The notes: a model not told the origin generated them from the sequence alone. Shown: positions 16,979-25,532, counted from the stretch's first letter. The stretch is DNA of 53,366 nt from Janthinobacterium sp. ROICE36 (GCF_002869965.1 NZ_PEBS01000042.1:1-53366), one strand, 5' to 3'. Translations and numbers: made by a program.

Positions 16979-17484
16979 CAGTTGAGAAGTGAAGGTTGAA
17001 TCTGTGTTGCGATCTGGTCGAGCGCTTTTTTCAACGGGGGCTTGACCTGCTTGTGCTCGCTCAGGCCTTTACCGCACATGCTGGCGAACTTGTCCTGCGC
17101 GTCGACGGCCGCCTTGGCCTTGAACCAGGCCGCCATCAGTGAGCGGGTGGGCGCGGCTTGACGATCCGCCTCATCCAGCTGGTCGAGCACCCAGGCGCGG
17201 AAAGCTTGTCCGTTCGAGGTACGGGCGAACATGCCCACCAGGTGCGCACCACGCAGGCTAAAGTACCGCACGTCGGATGGTGGGGCGCCATGTCCCAAAC
17301 TGAGGTTCTGAAAAACTGCCGCCATTGAAGCAGAGAATTCAGCCTTGTGCCGATCGTAAATCTGCGAAACCTTGTCACTCCGCGCATAACCAAGTGCCAG
17401 CGCGATATCAGTTGCCGAAAGCCAGGTATTGCCGTCGCGCTCAATTATTTTGAATTGATGGTCATTAAACAAAAGTTCTTTCAT
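16978..17484 (-). CDS. BRO-N domain protein, antirepressor-like
   Basis: This encodes 168 residues from the ATG at 17484, which has GGAG seven bases upstream. Residues about 1-95 match the BRO-N pattern (FKIIERDGNTWLSATDIALA, GYARSDKVSQIY, then YFSLRGAHLVGMFARTSNGQ and FRAWVLDQL). This DNA-binding fold is common in phage antirepressors and in Bro/ANT proteins. The C-terminal part is helical and basic. It interrupts the tail operon between tube and chaperone genes, has its own terminator and palindromic DNA upstream, and so looks like a moron that can be expressed separately. Its target is unknown. Confidence 0.8.
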   Translation of the reverse strand: MKELLFNDHQFKIIERDGNTWLSATDIALALGYARSDKVSQIYDRHKAEFSASMAAVFQNLSLGHGAPPSDVRYFSLRGAHLVGMFARTSNGQAFRAWVLDQLDEADRQAAPTRSLMAAWFKAKAAVDAQDKFASMCGKGLSEHKQVKPPLKKALDQIATQIQPSLLN

Positions 17485-17528
17485 CGTCGATCTCCGCACC
17501 TGAAATTGGGCGCGCGGCAGGAGGTGCA

Positions 17529-17578
17529 GGTGTGCACACCACTTTTCGGCTCATTGGCCTATTCGCGCGTAAAGTGGT
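17529..17578. repeat. Palindrome and inverted repeat upstream of BRO gene
   Basis: A perfect 12-base palindrome (GGTGTGCACACC, 17529-17540) overlaps an eight-base inverted repeat: ACCACTTT at 17538-17545 and AAAGTGGT at 17571-17578. These lie between the tail tube stop and the BRO start. They could be an operator for the BRO gene or a hairpin at the end of the tail tube message; no T run follows. Confidence 0.45.
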
Positions 17579-18783
17579 TACACCAGGCTTGTGTCCTGGA
17601 ACGCGATGGTGGTGGATTCGTGTTGCGCATCAGTACCTTGATAGCGCAGTACATCGAAAGAACACGTCACGATCTTGTTTTTCTCGCCGTCATCCACCTT
17701 GGCCGACGTGATCTTGATGCGGCCCATGGCGATCGCCATTACTTCGGCCAGCGGCGCCGTGCTGGCTGCCATGGCGTAGGCCAGCGGCAGTTCGACTTCC
17801 TGCTTGAAGTAGTCGATATAGGCTGAATCCTGCATCAGCACGGTGAACTGGCCGCTGCCCAACACCTTGCCGCGCGAGGCGGCAGTGGCGAACTTGGAGC
17901 CGATCACGGGATCGATCTTGACCTGGCCATCCAGCGACAGCGACATGCCAGTGCAGATTTGCGACGGGATACCGGCGACCGACAGCATCGCGGTGGCGCC
18001 GGAAAACTTGCCGGTACCGGGCGTGGCGGCTGGCGCGTTGAAGTAAGCGGCCGGCGTGGTCGCGCCTTCCAGTTTGCCCATCAAGGTGAAATCCATGCTC
18101 GTGATGCCGTTCGGCTGTACGGAGATATCAACCTTGCTGACCAGCTGGTCGATGAAGCAGCGGTTGACGGCAATGCCAGGATCCTGAACTTCAGCCGTGA
18201 ACCAGTCCGTGGTGTGGCCGGTCAGCGGCGTGAAGCTGCGCTTGCCGGTCGCGGTCACGGTTACTGGATCGCCTTCGACTTTCACCGCCATGGCGCTGCC
18301 GTCCATGAACTGGCCCGTCAACTTGAGCGCGGTGGCCGAGGTGACGAAGAAGTTCTTGCCGTTGTTGGCCGTGCCGGTGGTCAGGAAGCCGCCGATGCGC
18401 ACGACGGTACCCGCGCGGTGGCCGTCCACCAGGAACGAGCCGGCGCTACGCGTCAGGCCGGTGGTGCCCGAAGCGATGGTGTTTTGCGCTGCAGTGACGC
18501 CGCCGGCCGTGAAGTCGCGGCGCAGCAGCGCGGCCAGCAGCACCGCATAGGTGCCGCACGAGGCTTCACCCTTGATGGCGCCGGAAGTGCGGAAGTTGCC
18601 CAGGCGCGTATCGCTTTGCTGCTGGCTGGGGTCGATCTCGTTGCTGGAGTACTTGTCGGCGTCCGTGTCGAACGTCGCGGTCACGCGCGGATAGAGGCGG
18701 CCGGCGGCGGCCAGAGCCTTCGTGCCTTCCGCTGTTTGCTTGCCAATAACGAGCAGGCTGTCGATGCCGTTTGCAGTGGTCAT
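17578..18783 (-). CDS. Major tail tube protein
   Basis: This encodes 401 residues. The N-terminus (GIDSLLVIGKQTAEGTKALA) and the phrase RVTATFDTDADKYSSNEIDP are of the kind seen in tail tube proteins, where 'sets' of beta strands form stacked rings. Insertions such as the Ig-like, Gly/Thr-rich region near 85-190 make it longer than the compact tube proteins of about 200 residues. It lies between the tail terminator and tail chaperone genes, the standard tube position. The ATG at 18783 is the only reasonable start. Confidence 0.75.
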   Translation of the reverse strand: MTTANGIDSLLVIGKQTAEGTKALAAAGRLYPRVTATFDTDADKYSSNEIDPSQQQSDTRLGNFRTSGAIKGEASCGTYAVLLAALLRRDFTAGGVTAAQNTIASGTTGLTRSAGSFLVDGHRAGTVVRIGGFLTTGTANNGKNFFVTSATALKLTGQFMDGSAMAVKVEGDPVTVTATGKRSFTPLTGHTTDWFTAEVQDPGIAVNRCFIDQLVSKVDISVQPNGITSMDFTLMGKLEGATTPAAYFNAPAATPGTGKFSGATAMLSVAGIPSQICTGMSLSLDGQVKIDPVIGSKFATAASRGKVLGSGQFTVLMQDSAYIDYFKQEVELPLAYAMAASTAPLAEVMAIAMGRIKITSAKVDDGEKNKIVTCSFDVLRYQGTDAQHESTTIAFQDTSLV

Positions 18784-18808
18784 GGTGTGGATTGCCTTTC
18801 TTTGGTCG

Positions 18809-18832
18809 AAAAAAAAGACCGCCGAGGCGATC
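18809..18832 (-). terminator. Rho-independent terminator before tail tube gene
   Basis: On the minus strand GATCGCC, a TC loop and GGCGGTC (one wobble pair) are followed by eight T. It stands between the tail terminator gene (ending 18851) and the tail tube gene (starting 18783), so a late transcript must pass it to reach the tube gene. Confidence 0.75.
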
Positions 18833-18850
18833 TGTGTGGGGTAATGCGGG

Positions 18851-19252
18851 TTACAGGTTGCAGAAATACCTGATCTTGACAGGAACCATCCAGCGGTCGC
18901 CGTCCTCGCGGCCGTCGGCGATTTCAGGCGTTCGCTCGATCTGCACGGTCAAATCGCCCTTCGTGAAGCTTGCGCCGCGGCGAAACAGTTCCCTGATCAT
19001 TTCAGCTCGCGCGCCCGCGCCGGCTGTGCCCTGCCCTGGCGGATACATCAGGCTGACCTGGAAGATGCCGTGCTCTTGGCGCGAGCCGTCGCCCATGGAA
19101 TGGTTGTTCGGCTCCGCCGGCAGCAGGTATGCGGCCTGGTACGGCCGGCCAGTGACTGGCGTGTACGGCACGTTTTGCCATGCTGTGTCGATCACTGGCG
19201 CGAGGCTGGCTAGGGCCGCCTCAAGCGCTGCGCGTATTGTTGATTGGCTCAT
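18851..19252 (-). CDS. Tail terminator-like protein (DUF4128 type)
   Basis: This encodes 133 residues. The pattern IRAALEAALASLAPVIDTAW at the start, then GRPYQAAYLLPAEPNN and the later YPPGQGTAGAGARAEMIREL, fits the DUF4128 family. Members sit just before the tail tube gene and act at the head-proximal end of the tail. Length is typical. The gene upstream on the same strand is separated from it by the inserted HNH gene, so the original operon order was probably uninterrupted. Confidence 0.65.
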   Translation of the reverse strand: MSQSTIRAALEAALASLAPVIDTAWQNVPYTPVTGRPYQAAYLLPAEPNNHSMGDGSRQEHGIFQVSLMYPPGQGTAGAGARAEMIRELFRRGASFTKGDLTVQIERTPEIADGREDGDRWMVPVKIRYFCNL

Positions 19253-19353
19253 ATATACTCTGCTTGCACGGATAGATTTAGCGGTCGAAAAGCGGATTCA
19301 TTACCCGCCTGCCGTGCCACCTCAGTAATGATCACTCTTTAATGGAGAGCAAA

Positions 19354-19911
19354 ATGGAAGAAAACTGGCGTCCGATTGTCGGCTTTGAAGGGCTGTATCA
19401 GGTTTCCAATTTGGGCCGCGTGCAGTCTGCGAATCGATACGCGCGCATACGGGGAGGCGGTAAGCGGTTCATCAAGCCTACGCCGCTCAAACACTGGATA
19501 TCGAATAGCGGCTACCAAATGGTTCAGCTTTCAGTTGAAAACCATGTCACTAAACATTATGTTCACCGCCTTGTCGCGATGGCCTTTGTGGCGAATCCGG
19601 ATCAGCTACTTGAAGTGAATCATATAAATTCCGACAAAGAGCACAACCAGGACTTCAATCTTGAATGGGTGAGCCGACAGGGCAATGAAGATCATAAAGT
19701 TGCAGCCGGACGCACACACCGGGGCATGGCAAATAAGCAGACCAAACTTACCGACCAAGAAGTTATAGAAATTCGGTCGTTGCTGGCAGTGGGAGAACCG
19801 CAGGCATCGATTGCGCGGAAGTTCGGCGTTGCGCAAGCGACCATTTGCAGGATCAATACCGGCAACACCTGGCGCGCAGCGATAACACCTCAAGCACTTA
19901 CATCCCTATAG
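19354..19911 (+). CDS. HNH homing endonuclease with NUMOD4 domain
   Basis: This encodes 185 residues from the ATG at 19354, which has GGAGAG just upstream; an in-frame ATG at 19342 overlaps that site. The NUMOD4 motif is clear (WRPIVGFEGLYQVSNLGRVQ, residues about 5-24). The HNH core follows (VHRLVAMAFVANP; LEVNHINSDKEHNQDFNLEW). The C-terminal part (QASIARKFGVAQATICRINT) is a helix-turn-helix for target recognition. It runs against the late genes, between the tail terminator and gp10-like genes. Such free-standing phage HNH genes cut DNA lacking the insertion and spread by repair. Its 3' end overlaps the gp10-like stop by six bases. Confidence 0.88.
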   Translation: MEENWRPIVGFEGLYQVSNLGRVQSANRYARIRGGGKRFIKPTPLKHWISNSGYQMVQLSVENHVTKHYVHRLVAMAFVANPDQLLEVNHINSDKEHNQDFNLEWVSRQGNEDHKVAAGRTHRGMANKQTKLTDQEVIEIRSLLAVGEPQASIARKFGVAQATICRINTGNTWRAAITPQALTSL

Positions 19912-20406
19912 ACCGTAAGTTTTATACCCTTGCGCAAAATCGGTGGTGCTTGTGCCGTTACGCACCCCGTTGACGGCATTATCAACGATGACGCTAAATT
20001 TCACTACCGTGCGGGCAACCACGCCAATCGGCGCCTGCCCGGACCAGCCCTCTTCGATTCTTTTTGCATAGGCAAGATTGTTCACCAGATAAATAACGTC
20101 GCCTGCTTTTGCTGCCTTGTTCGCAGCCGCGTGAGCGGCGATAGTGGCAGATCCATCTTTATCGACCTTATCCAATACCCCTGTGGCGGGAGATCCCAAA
20201 GATAGTTGCCAATTTGCACGAAATCTTCCGCCCACGTAACCCGGTGGAGGCTTACTCTTCCAATAATTGGCATTACCAACAGGCGACTTGCTGTCGATTT
20301 CTTTGGAAATCTCCATCGTGATGGCTCGCACGACCAGATCCTGGTTGGCCTTGGTCTTCGCAATGAATTCGGCGATCTGCATGGAAAACGACATACTGGC
20401 CATCAA
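19906..20406 (-). CDS. HK97 gp10-like head-tail connector protein
   Basis: This encodes about 166 residues, or a few fewer if one of the internal Met residues is used. It has an N-terminal helix (MQIAEFIAKTKANQDLVVRA) and then SPVGNANYWKSKPPPGYVGG with FRANWQLSLG, a pattern seen in HK97 gp10 relatives. The later VNNLAYAKRIEEGWSGQAP (residues about 110-128) is also characteristic. These proteins lie between the neck proteins and the tail terminator and help join tails to heads. It overlaps the previous gene by four bases. Confidence 0.7.
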   Translation of the reverse strand: MMASMSFSMQIAEFIAKTKANQDLVVRAITMEISKEIDSKSPVGNANYWKSKPPPGYVGGRFRANWQLSLGSPATGVLDKVDKDGSATIAAHAAANKAAKAGDVIYLVNNLAYAKRIEEGWSGQAPIGVVARTVVKFSVIVDNAVNGVRNGTSTTDFAQGYKTYGL

Positions 20407-20777
20407 ATCCCCCGCAGTTGCAGCGTGTGCAGCACGGCCACATCGACCGGTGCTGTGGTTTCGACCGCCTTGACCGTGTAGCTGGCGCCCCCGAACAGCA
20501 CCAAGTCTGCCGTGGTCGGCGCCGGCATTGGCGCGCCGTTGCGCTGCAGTGGCGACAACAGCAGCTTCTGGTCGCCCGCCTGGATCAGCGTGCCGTCGAT
20601 GTTCTCGGCCTCGTAGTTGATCTTGACGCCCGTGCCTTCGTAGTCTGTGGTGGTACTGGGCGCCGTGCCCAGGCCTGGATCATATGGACCGGTGACTACC
20701 TGGCGCAGCACCACGATGCCGCCCTTGCGCCGCAGCGACTGGTCGGTGCGCACGGCGGTTTTTCTGTAATCGGTCAT
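20403..20777 (-). CDS. Neck or head-completion protein
   Basis: This encodes 124 residues. It is a compact beta-rich protein with a basic N-terminus (YRKTAVRTDQSLRRKGGIVV), a central GTGVKINYEAENIDGTLIQA and a C-terminal hydrophobic strand. Size and place, between the DnaT-like/ParB-like pair and the gp10-like gene, suit a head-completion or stopper protein. I do not recognise the family from sequence, so the role is positional. Confidence 0.55.
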   Translation of the reverse strand: MTDYRKTAVRTDQSLRRKGGIVVLRQVVTGPYDPGLGTAPSTTTDYEGTGVKINYEAENIDGTLIQAGDQKLLLSPLQRNGAPMPAPTTADLVLFGGASYTVKAVETTAPVDVAVLHTLQLRGI

Positions 20778-20780
20778 AGC

Positions 20781-21152
20781 CTATGGCGCTTTCAAGTAGT
20801 CATACGGCGGCGTCTCCACGAAGCGTACGGCCTTGATAGTGGTCTTGCCGTCGATCAGGGCACGCAGCACGCGATGCCAGCCGTCCATGATGAAGCCTTG
20901 CTGGCACATGATGATCGGGTGGCTGGTGTCGACGTCCAGCGCTCGCCGCACATGATGCGCGATGCCGTAAGCTGATCCCACGGCTGGCCAGACTTCCGAT
21001 CCGCTGTAAATCGCTGCCAGCGGCAGGTCGAACGGAACCAAGTCCTTAGCGCGTGCGATCAGGTTGGTGACGATCCAGACCTTATCGCCGTCGCGGTAGG
21101 TATTGTTGGCGACGAAACAGCCGTCGATCTTCACTGCTGGATACTCGCTCAT
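20781..21152 (-). CDS. ParB/Srx-fold-like protein in the neck module
   Basis: This encodes 123 residues, overlapping the DnaT-like gene by ATGA. The central motif SHPIIMCQQGFIMDGWHRVL, then RALIDGKTTIKAVRF (residues about 77-112), matches the D-G-x-H-R core of ParB-like N-terminal domains, which bind nucleotide and in plasmid ParB act as a CTP switch. There is no helix-turn-helix domain. It sits among head-tail connector genes, an unusual place for such a fold. It may have a structural or nucleotide-linked role; I know of no established function. Confidence 0.6.
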   Translation of the reverse strand: MSEYPAVKIDGCFVANNTYRDGDKVWIVTNLIARAKDLVPFDLPLAAIYSGSEVWPAVGSAYGIAHHVRRALDVDTSHPIIMCQQGFIMDGWHRVLRALIDGKTTIKAVRFVETPPYDYLKAP

Positions 21153-21664
21153 GCTCGTGTCACCTTGATCGAATTGCCGCTGCCGACTGAGCCGAAGTAA
21201 GGCGCCAGGAGCGCATCCACGGCCACGAAGCGCTCGCGTGCATCCGTGGTGTTCTGGAAGTACTCCGTTTCCAGCGGGCCGGTCTTGTCTTTCTTGATCG
21301 CGTTCGAGCCGGTATCGAGGTCGGGCAACAGATCCTCGCCGCTGCCAGCGCGCACGGCCAGGTCGATGCAGGCATTGATGATGTCCAGCGGAACCGTGTT
21401 GCTGGGCACGATGAAGCCGTCGACCTCGACGTTGTAGCGCGGCCAGTCCAGCGCCTGCTGCTGATAAACACGGCGGCCAGCCCAGCGGGTGCGATAGGTG
21501 GACATGAAGATCATGGCCTTGCGCAGGGCGATTTCCTTGTCAGCTTCGGCCAGCGCTGTCCAGGCGGTCAGCCCAAGGCTGGCACAGCGCACGTCTGCTG
21601 CGGCAACGCTGGCGTAGGATTCGGCGTCGGGGAGGCCGGCGCCGGTTTCGATAATGATGGTCAT
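21149..21664 (-). CDS. DnaT-like / head-tail adaptor protein
   Basis: This encodes 171 residues. The opening IIIETGAGLPDAESYASVAA and the following helical region (ADKEIALRKAMIFMSTY) are typical of a phage family named after a presumed DnaT-like single-strand DNA-binding fold. Members nevertheless lie at the head-tail adaptor position. LDWPRYNVEVDGFIVPSNTV in the middle is also usual for the family. Given the neighbouring coat and connector genes, I favour an adaptor role over DNA replication. Confidence 0.7.
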   Translation of the reverse strand: MTIIIETGAGLPDAESYASVAAADVRCASLGLTAWTALAEADKEIALRKAMIFMSTYRTRWAGRRVYQQQALDWPRYNVEVDGFIVPSNTVPLDIINACIDLAVRAGSGEDLLPDLDTGSNAIKKDKTGPLETEYFQNTTDARERFVAVDALLAPYFGSVGSGNSIKVTRA

Positions 21665-21676
21665 GTCGCCTCCGAA

Positions 21677-23824
21677 TTAAACAGCATCCCACGATGCCCC
21701 ATTGGAAATCAGGCGCGCAGCTTGGCCTGCTGCGAGAGTGAACGTGGTGCTACCGTCCACGGTGCCGGTAAATGTCACCGCAAAAGCCGATAGATTTTTG
21801 AACATTATCAATTTACCGATCCCGGTATCGACCGGCGTCGGCAGCGTCACGGCGATGGCCGCCGCGCCGTTACAGCGCACATACACATCAGTATTGAGTG
21901 CCACGTAGTTCGCCGTCACCGTCACCGTCACCGGCGCTGCCGAACCGTGGGCAAACGTGGCATTCCAGCGCTGTTGGCCGATGTTCTCGCGCTGGACGCC
22001 CGTGGCTCCTGCCGTGGCCCGAAACACGTTGGTGCTGGCAGCGCAACGGCCGTAGTTGCCTGCTACCACGCTGTTTGTCGTGGTAGCGCCAAACAGATAC
22101 TGCTCGACATTATTGACCACTCCGTCGTTCGAACAAACATTGCCCAGGACGTGAGTGTTGTTCGACGTGCCGCCAATCGAAATAAAACTGCCGCGCGGCC
22201 CGCTCGCTTCAAAGTTGTCCGTGCCGGTGTTGCTCACCAATAATGCATCATCAACGTTATTCAGTACGATGGCATGACCCCGGTTCCCGATGAAATTATT
22301 TGCACCGAGCCCCAAGCATTTCATGCGGCTGCCGCCGCCGTTGGCGATTCCACCGCATACCGTGCCACCGGTCATACCGTTGTTCAGGAATGTGTTGCGC
22401 CACACGGAGAGGCCCTTGTGTGCGCCGCTACCGAAGTACAGCGCGGCCCGATTGGTCGCCACGGAGCCGTCGCAGTCAATGAAATGGTTATCGTTGATCT
22501 GGCTGCCGATGATCGCGTCGGTGCCGGTGGCGCCGGCGATCATGCCGGGCCCGCGCGCGCGACGAGCCGTGTTCCCGTTGACTTTGCAGCCCACCATGGG
22601 GCCGAGCTGGAACGCGGCTACTGAGGCATCGGAACTGATGTTCCCTGTGATGTTCGAATCCTGCAAATTGGCCGTAATCAGAATGCCAATCGTGCCACCA
22701 TTCGTGTGGTTCATCGACGCCGTGATTTCACGACTCAGGTTCGTACCGCCCGTAACAAATCCCGCGATATGAAGACAGGCCGCTTTTTCGTCCCGGATGT
22801 TGTTGCCAATTGCCTCGATCCGATAGCTCGAACCCAGGGCCATAAAAATGCCAGAATTAAGCGTATTGTCCGCAGCCATGCCATTGCTGTAGACGTCATT
22901 GAAATTGATCGAGCTGTTGATGATAGAGCTGGTGTCGTTGGCGTTGTAATGTACAGCGCGGTAGCCGTTGTCGTTGATCCGGTTGAAATCGGTGTGGATA
23001 TAGCTGCAGTCGTCGACCGCCAACACGCCGTGATAAATATGCCCGTGAATCCAGTTGTTCGTGATCCAGACGTTAGACGATCCAGCAACATAGAATCCAC
23101 TGCCAAATTGCCCGTCCAGTGAGGTGGCCGCAGGCGGTGAAATGAATGAGCGGCGATTGCCATCAACCTCCAGCCCTGTGGCGCGGAACGACACATTCGG
23201 GCAGAAAAAAACGTGCCCCCCATATCCATTTGGCTCGGTACTGGCGGCCAACACGATGCGTGGGGAATTTTTCCCTACCATGTCGATGCCGTCCGTCCAC
23301 CAGATAGCAGCAAATTTTGACCCTGTGATGTTCGTCGCTTTGAGATAGAAGGCCCCATTCGACCCGTTGAATTCCATCGACGCTTTTTTGCCGCCTGGAT
23401 TCGACGCGGCGATGATCGCCTGGTATGCGGCAATGTTTGCAGTGTCCGTCGCGCCAGACAAATCGCCAGATGCTGCCAGGGATAGCACGGCGGTGCTGAA
23501 TACCATCCCCGCATACGCGATGCCGAGAACTGCACCCATTGCCGTTTTCTGAAACTGCGGCGCTGCCAGCACAGCATTCTCTACGCCAATATTGATCGAG
23601 CCGGCCGAACACGTCACCAGAAACCGCTGCTCACCAGCATACGGTCCGATAGGCGCAAGCGCACCACTGCCCACTGGCCACGACTGCAGCGAATTCGTCC
23701 CGCCCAGCGCCTGATCCAGGCGGTAGACGACGCCAGTCGTACCGGGGCCGCCGCTCACGTTCAGGACCTGGCCCTCGGGCAAAGCGATGGTTTGCGGCGT
23801 GCCGCCGGCGGTGATGGTTGGCAT
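21677..23824 (-). CDS. Beta-helix tailspike-like protein
   Basis: This encodes 715 residues. From about 150 to 620 it is a right-handed parallel beta-helix in appearance, with repeated short turns rich in Asn, Gly and Ile (SNVWITNNWIHGHIYHGVLA; SIINSSINFNDVYSNGMAAD; KGLSVWRNTFLNNGMTGG). This pattern is found in pectate lyase, NosD and phage tailspike proteins that bind or cut polysaccharide. A short N-terminal beta domain could attach it to the virion, and a C-terminal beta sandwich (TVTVTANYVALNTDVYVRC) may aid trimer formation. It lies in the head module, between a coat-linked protein and the connector genes, not with the fibres. No catalytic residues can be assigned by eye. Confidence 0.75.
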   Translation of the reverse strand: MPTITAGGTPQTIALPEGQVLNVSGGPGTTGVVYRLDQALGGTNSLQSWPVGSGALAPIGPYAGEQRFLVTCSAGSINIGVENAVLAAPQFQKTAMGAVLGIAYAGMVFSTAVLSLAASGDLSGATDTANIAAYQAIIAASNPGGKKASMEFNGSNGAFYLKATNITGSKFAAIWWTDGIDMVGKNSPRIVLAASTEPNGYGGHVFFCPNVSFRATGLEVDGNRRSFISPPAATSLDGQFGSGFYVAGSSNVWITNNWIHGHIYHGVLAVDDCSYIHTDFNRINDNGYRAVHYNANDTSSIINSSINFNDVYSNGMAADNTLNSGIFMALGSSYRIEAIGNNIRDEKAACLHIAGFVTGGTNLSREITASMNHTNGGTIGILITANLQDSNITGNISSDASVAAFQLGPMVGCKVNGNTARRARGPGMIAGATGTDAIIGSQINDNHFIDCDGSVATNRAALYFGSGAHKGLSVWRNTFLNNGMTGGTVCGGIANGGGSRMKCLGLGANNFIGNRGHAIVLNNVDDALLVSNTGTDNFEASGPRGSFISIGGTSNNTHVLGNVCSNDGVVNNVEQYLFGATTTNSVVAGNYGRCAASTNVFRATAGATGVQRENIGQQRWNATFAHGSAAPVTVTVTANYVALNTDVYVRCNGAAAIAVTLPTPVDTGIGKLIMFKNLSAFAVTFTGTVDGSTTFTLAAGQAARLISNGASWDAV

Positions 23825-23886
23825 AGTGACTTTCAGGAATGCGGTTTATGAAATACCCCGGCGCACGGGGCGGTGCAGTCTAGGGC

Positions 23887-24309
23887 TTATGCCTTGGCAG
23901 CCTTGGCGGGCTTTTCTGTCGAAGTGGCAAGACTTGCGGCCGCAGTTGCATCTTTCGCGACCTGCAGGCTCGCAGCTTCGTCGCGCAGGCGCTGCGCTTC
24001 GACTTCGTTGGCAGTGGCCTGCTCCGCGTTGCGGGCGACAGCGAGCTCATTCTCGTGCGCCTGCTTGGCAACGCGCTCTTTCTCGGCCGCCAGTTCGCGC
24101 TCGCGCTGCTGCAGGTTATCGTGTTCGGCCAGCAGGTCAGCGCGAGCCGCGAGCAGTTCGGCTACGGTCGGGACGCGATCACCCTGCCCTTCGGCGCCCA
24201 GGCTCTCGCCTTCGAGCAGTTCGTGCTTCGACGGGTCGAAGTCTGTTTTCTCGATCAGGACAAATTCGCCCTGGCTCGGGTGGCATGGTTTGATCTTGAT
24301 GGTGGTCAT
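23887..24309 (-). CDS. Coiled-coil protein next to coat gene
   Basis: This encodes 140 residues. Residues about 45-115 are a continuous charged helix (LLAARADLLAEHDNLQQRER, then LAAEKERVAKQAHENELAVA), predicted to be coiled coil. The N-terminus (IKIKPCHPSQGEFVLIEKTD) is a short beta part and the C-terminus is Ala/Lys-rich. It follows the coat gene after a strong hairpin. Similar small proteins behind coat genes act as head decoration or adaptor factors, but no family is recognised. Confidence 0.55.
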   Translation of the reverse strand: MTTIKIKPCHPSQGEFVLIEKTDFDPSKHELLEGESLGAEGQGDRVPTVAELLAARADLLAEHDNLQQRERELAAEKERVAKQAHENELAVARNAEQATANEVEAQRLRDEAASLQVAKDATAAASLATSTEKPAKAAKA

Positions 24310-24325
24310 ATTGTTCTCGCAAGTT

Positions 24326-24351
24326 ACCCGGCGCCGTGTTGGCCGCCGGGT
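24326..24351. repeat. Strong hairpin between coat and coiled-coil genes
   Basis: A perfect eight-base stem (ACCCGGCG, CGCCGGGT) with a ten-base loop lies between the coat stop and the next start. There is no T run, so it may stabilise the 3' end of the coat message instead of terminating transcription. Confidence 0.5.
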
Positions 24352-24362
24352 GGGTTGATGGA

Positions 24363-25532
24363 TTAGCCGCCGATCAGGTGGCCGCCCAGGTGTGGATTCG
24401 GGGCAGCCGTGCCCCAGGCCAGATTGACCTCGTAGCGCACTTGACGCTTCTGTTTGTAAATGCAGAACTCGTAGGTGATGCCCGAAATCGGGTCCGTTAC
24501 CATCATCACGTCATCCGCCGAGTCGCCGCCTTCCGGCATGGCCGGCGCGCGCGTCGCGAGCTGGATAGCTGCGCGCTGGAAGAAGGAGTTACGCACGGTT
24601 GCCGCGATCAGCGTAATGCCAGTTGCCGAAGCTGGGATTGCTTGGCGCAGGCCGGGCGCCCGCAGCGTGAGCGCGCCGCCGTTCGATGCGTCTGCGTCGC
24701 CAGACGCCAGGACGTACTGGTTCGGGTCGCCCGCAAACTTCACGACATCATTCGCGATGAACGCGCCAGTGCCGACCGACGCGAGGTTAATGACGGTGGC
24801 GCCCTTGGCGTAACCTGCATTATTGGTAGTCGAGCCGGCAGCAGTGCCTGCTACGATGAGGTCGCCAATGGCGCCGGAGTTGTGCAGGTCGAAGCCCTGG
24901 ACGACGCTAACGGCGCCACGGCGCAGCAGATCGTCGGTACCCGCTTCATTCACGCGGAACAGGCCGGATTGCTTACCTTCGATGTTCGCCATCGCAGCGG
25001 AGCCGAGCACCATGTGCAGATCGGACAGCGGCGCGCCGTTATCCTTCAAAATCTTCTTCGGCTGAGCAAAGTCGGACAGGTCGCCAGCGGCACCGAATGG
25101 AATCGTGCCAACGACGCCATAGGCGCGGCTGAGCTTCAGACTGGTGGTAGCCAGATCCGTTTCGACTTCATTGGTCAGCGTGCGCAGGGCCTGTGCAATA
25201 CGCTGCTGATTGATGTTGGCGTAGGTGCCAGCGCTTTGCAGGCGCTGGGTATCGTCGCCGTTGATGCCGAACGGGACGGAACGCTGCTTCGAGATCGTCA
25301 TATCAACGTAGTTGATGGTCTGATTGCCAGCATCCTCGGCGTACGCTCCCTGAGTCAGGTCTTCAGCAGCCATTGCGCCAACGACTGGCGAGCGAACCGT
25401 TTGGTTCAGGGCAGCGCGCTCTGCGGTCGAGTCGCGCGACACGGCAGGGATAAAGCCGACTTGCTCGCGTGCCATGACGTTCATCGCTGCGTAAATGTCG
25501 GGGATGAGACCGGTGAGGGTAAGGGTAGTCAT
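24363..25532 (-). CDS. Major capsid protein, P22 coat-like
   Basis: This encodes 389 residues after an AAAGG ribosome site. The start (LTGLIPDIYAAMNVMAREQV, then GFIPAVSRDSTAERAALNQT) and the phrase GNQTINYVDMTISKQRSVPF are typical of the P22 gp5 coat group of the HK97 fold. The insert between about 200 and 290 would match an I-domain position. It follows the scaffold gene and a terminator. The C-terminal GITYEFCIYKQKRQVRYEVN is also family-like. Coat subunits assemble around scaffold and then expand on DNA packaging. Confidence 0.85.
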   Translation of the reverse strand: MTTLTLTGLIPDIYAAMNVMAREQVGFIPAVSRDSTAERAALNQTVRSPVVGAMAAEDLTQGAYAEDAGNQTINYVDMTISKQRSVPFGINGDDTQRLQSAGTYANINQQRIAQALRTLTNEVETDLATTSLKLSRAYGVVGTIPFGAAGDLSDFAQPKKILKDNGAPLSDLHMVLGSAAMANIEGKQSGLFRVNEAGTDDLLRRGAVSVVQGFDLHNSGAIGDLIVAGTAAGSTTNNAGYAKGATVINLASVGTGAFIANDVVKFAGDPNQYVLASGDADASNGGALTLRAPGLRQAIPASATGITLIAATVRNSFFQRAAIQLATRAPAMPEGGDSADDVMMVTDPISGITYEFCIYKQKRQVRYEVNLAWGTAAPNPHLGGHLIGG

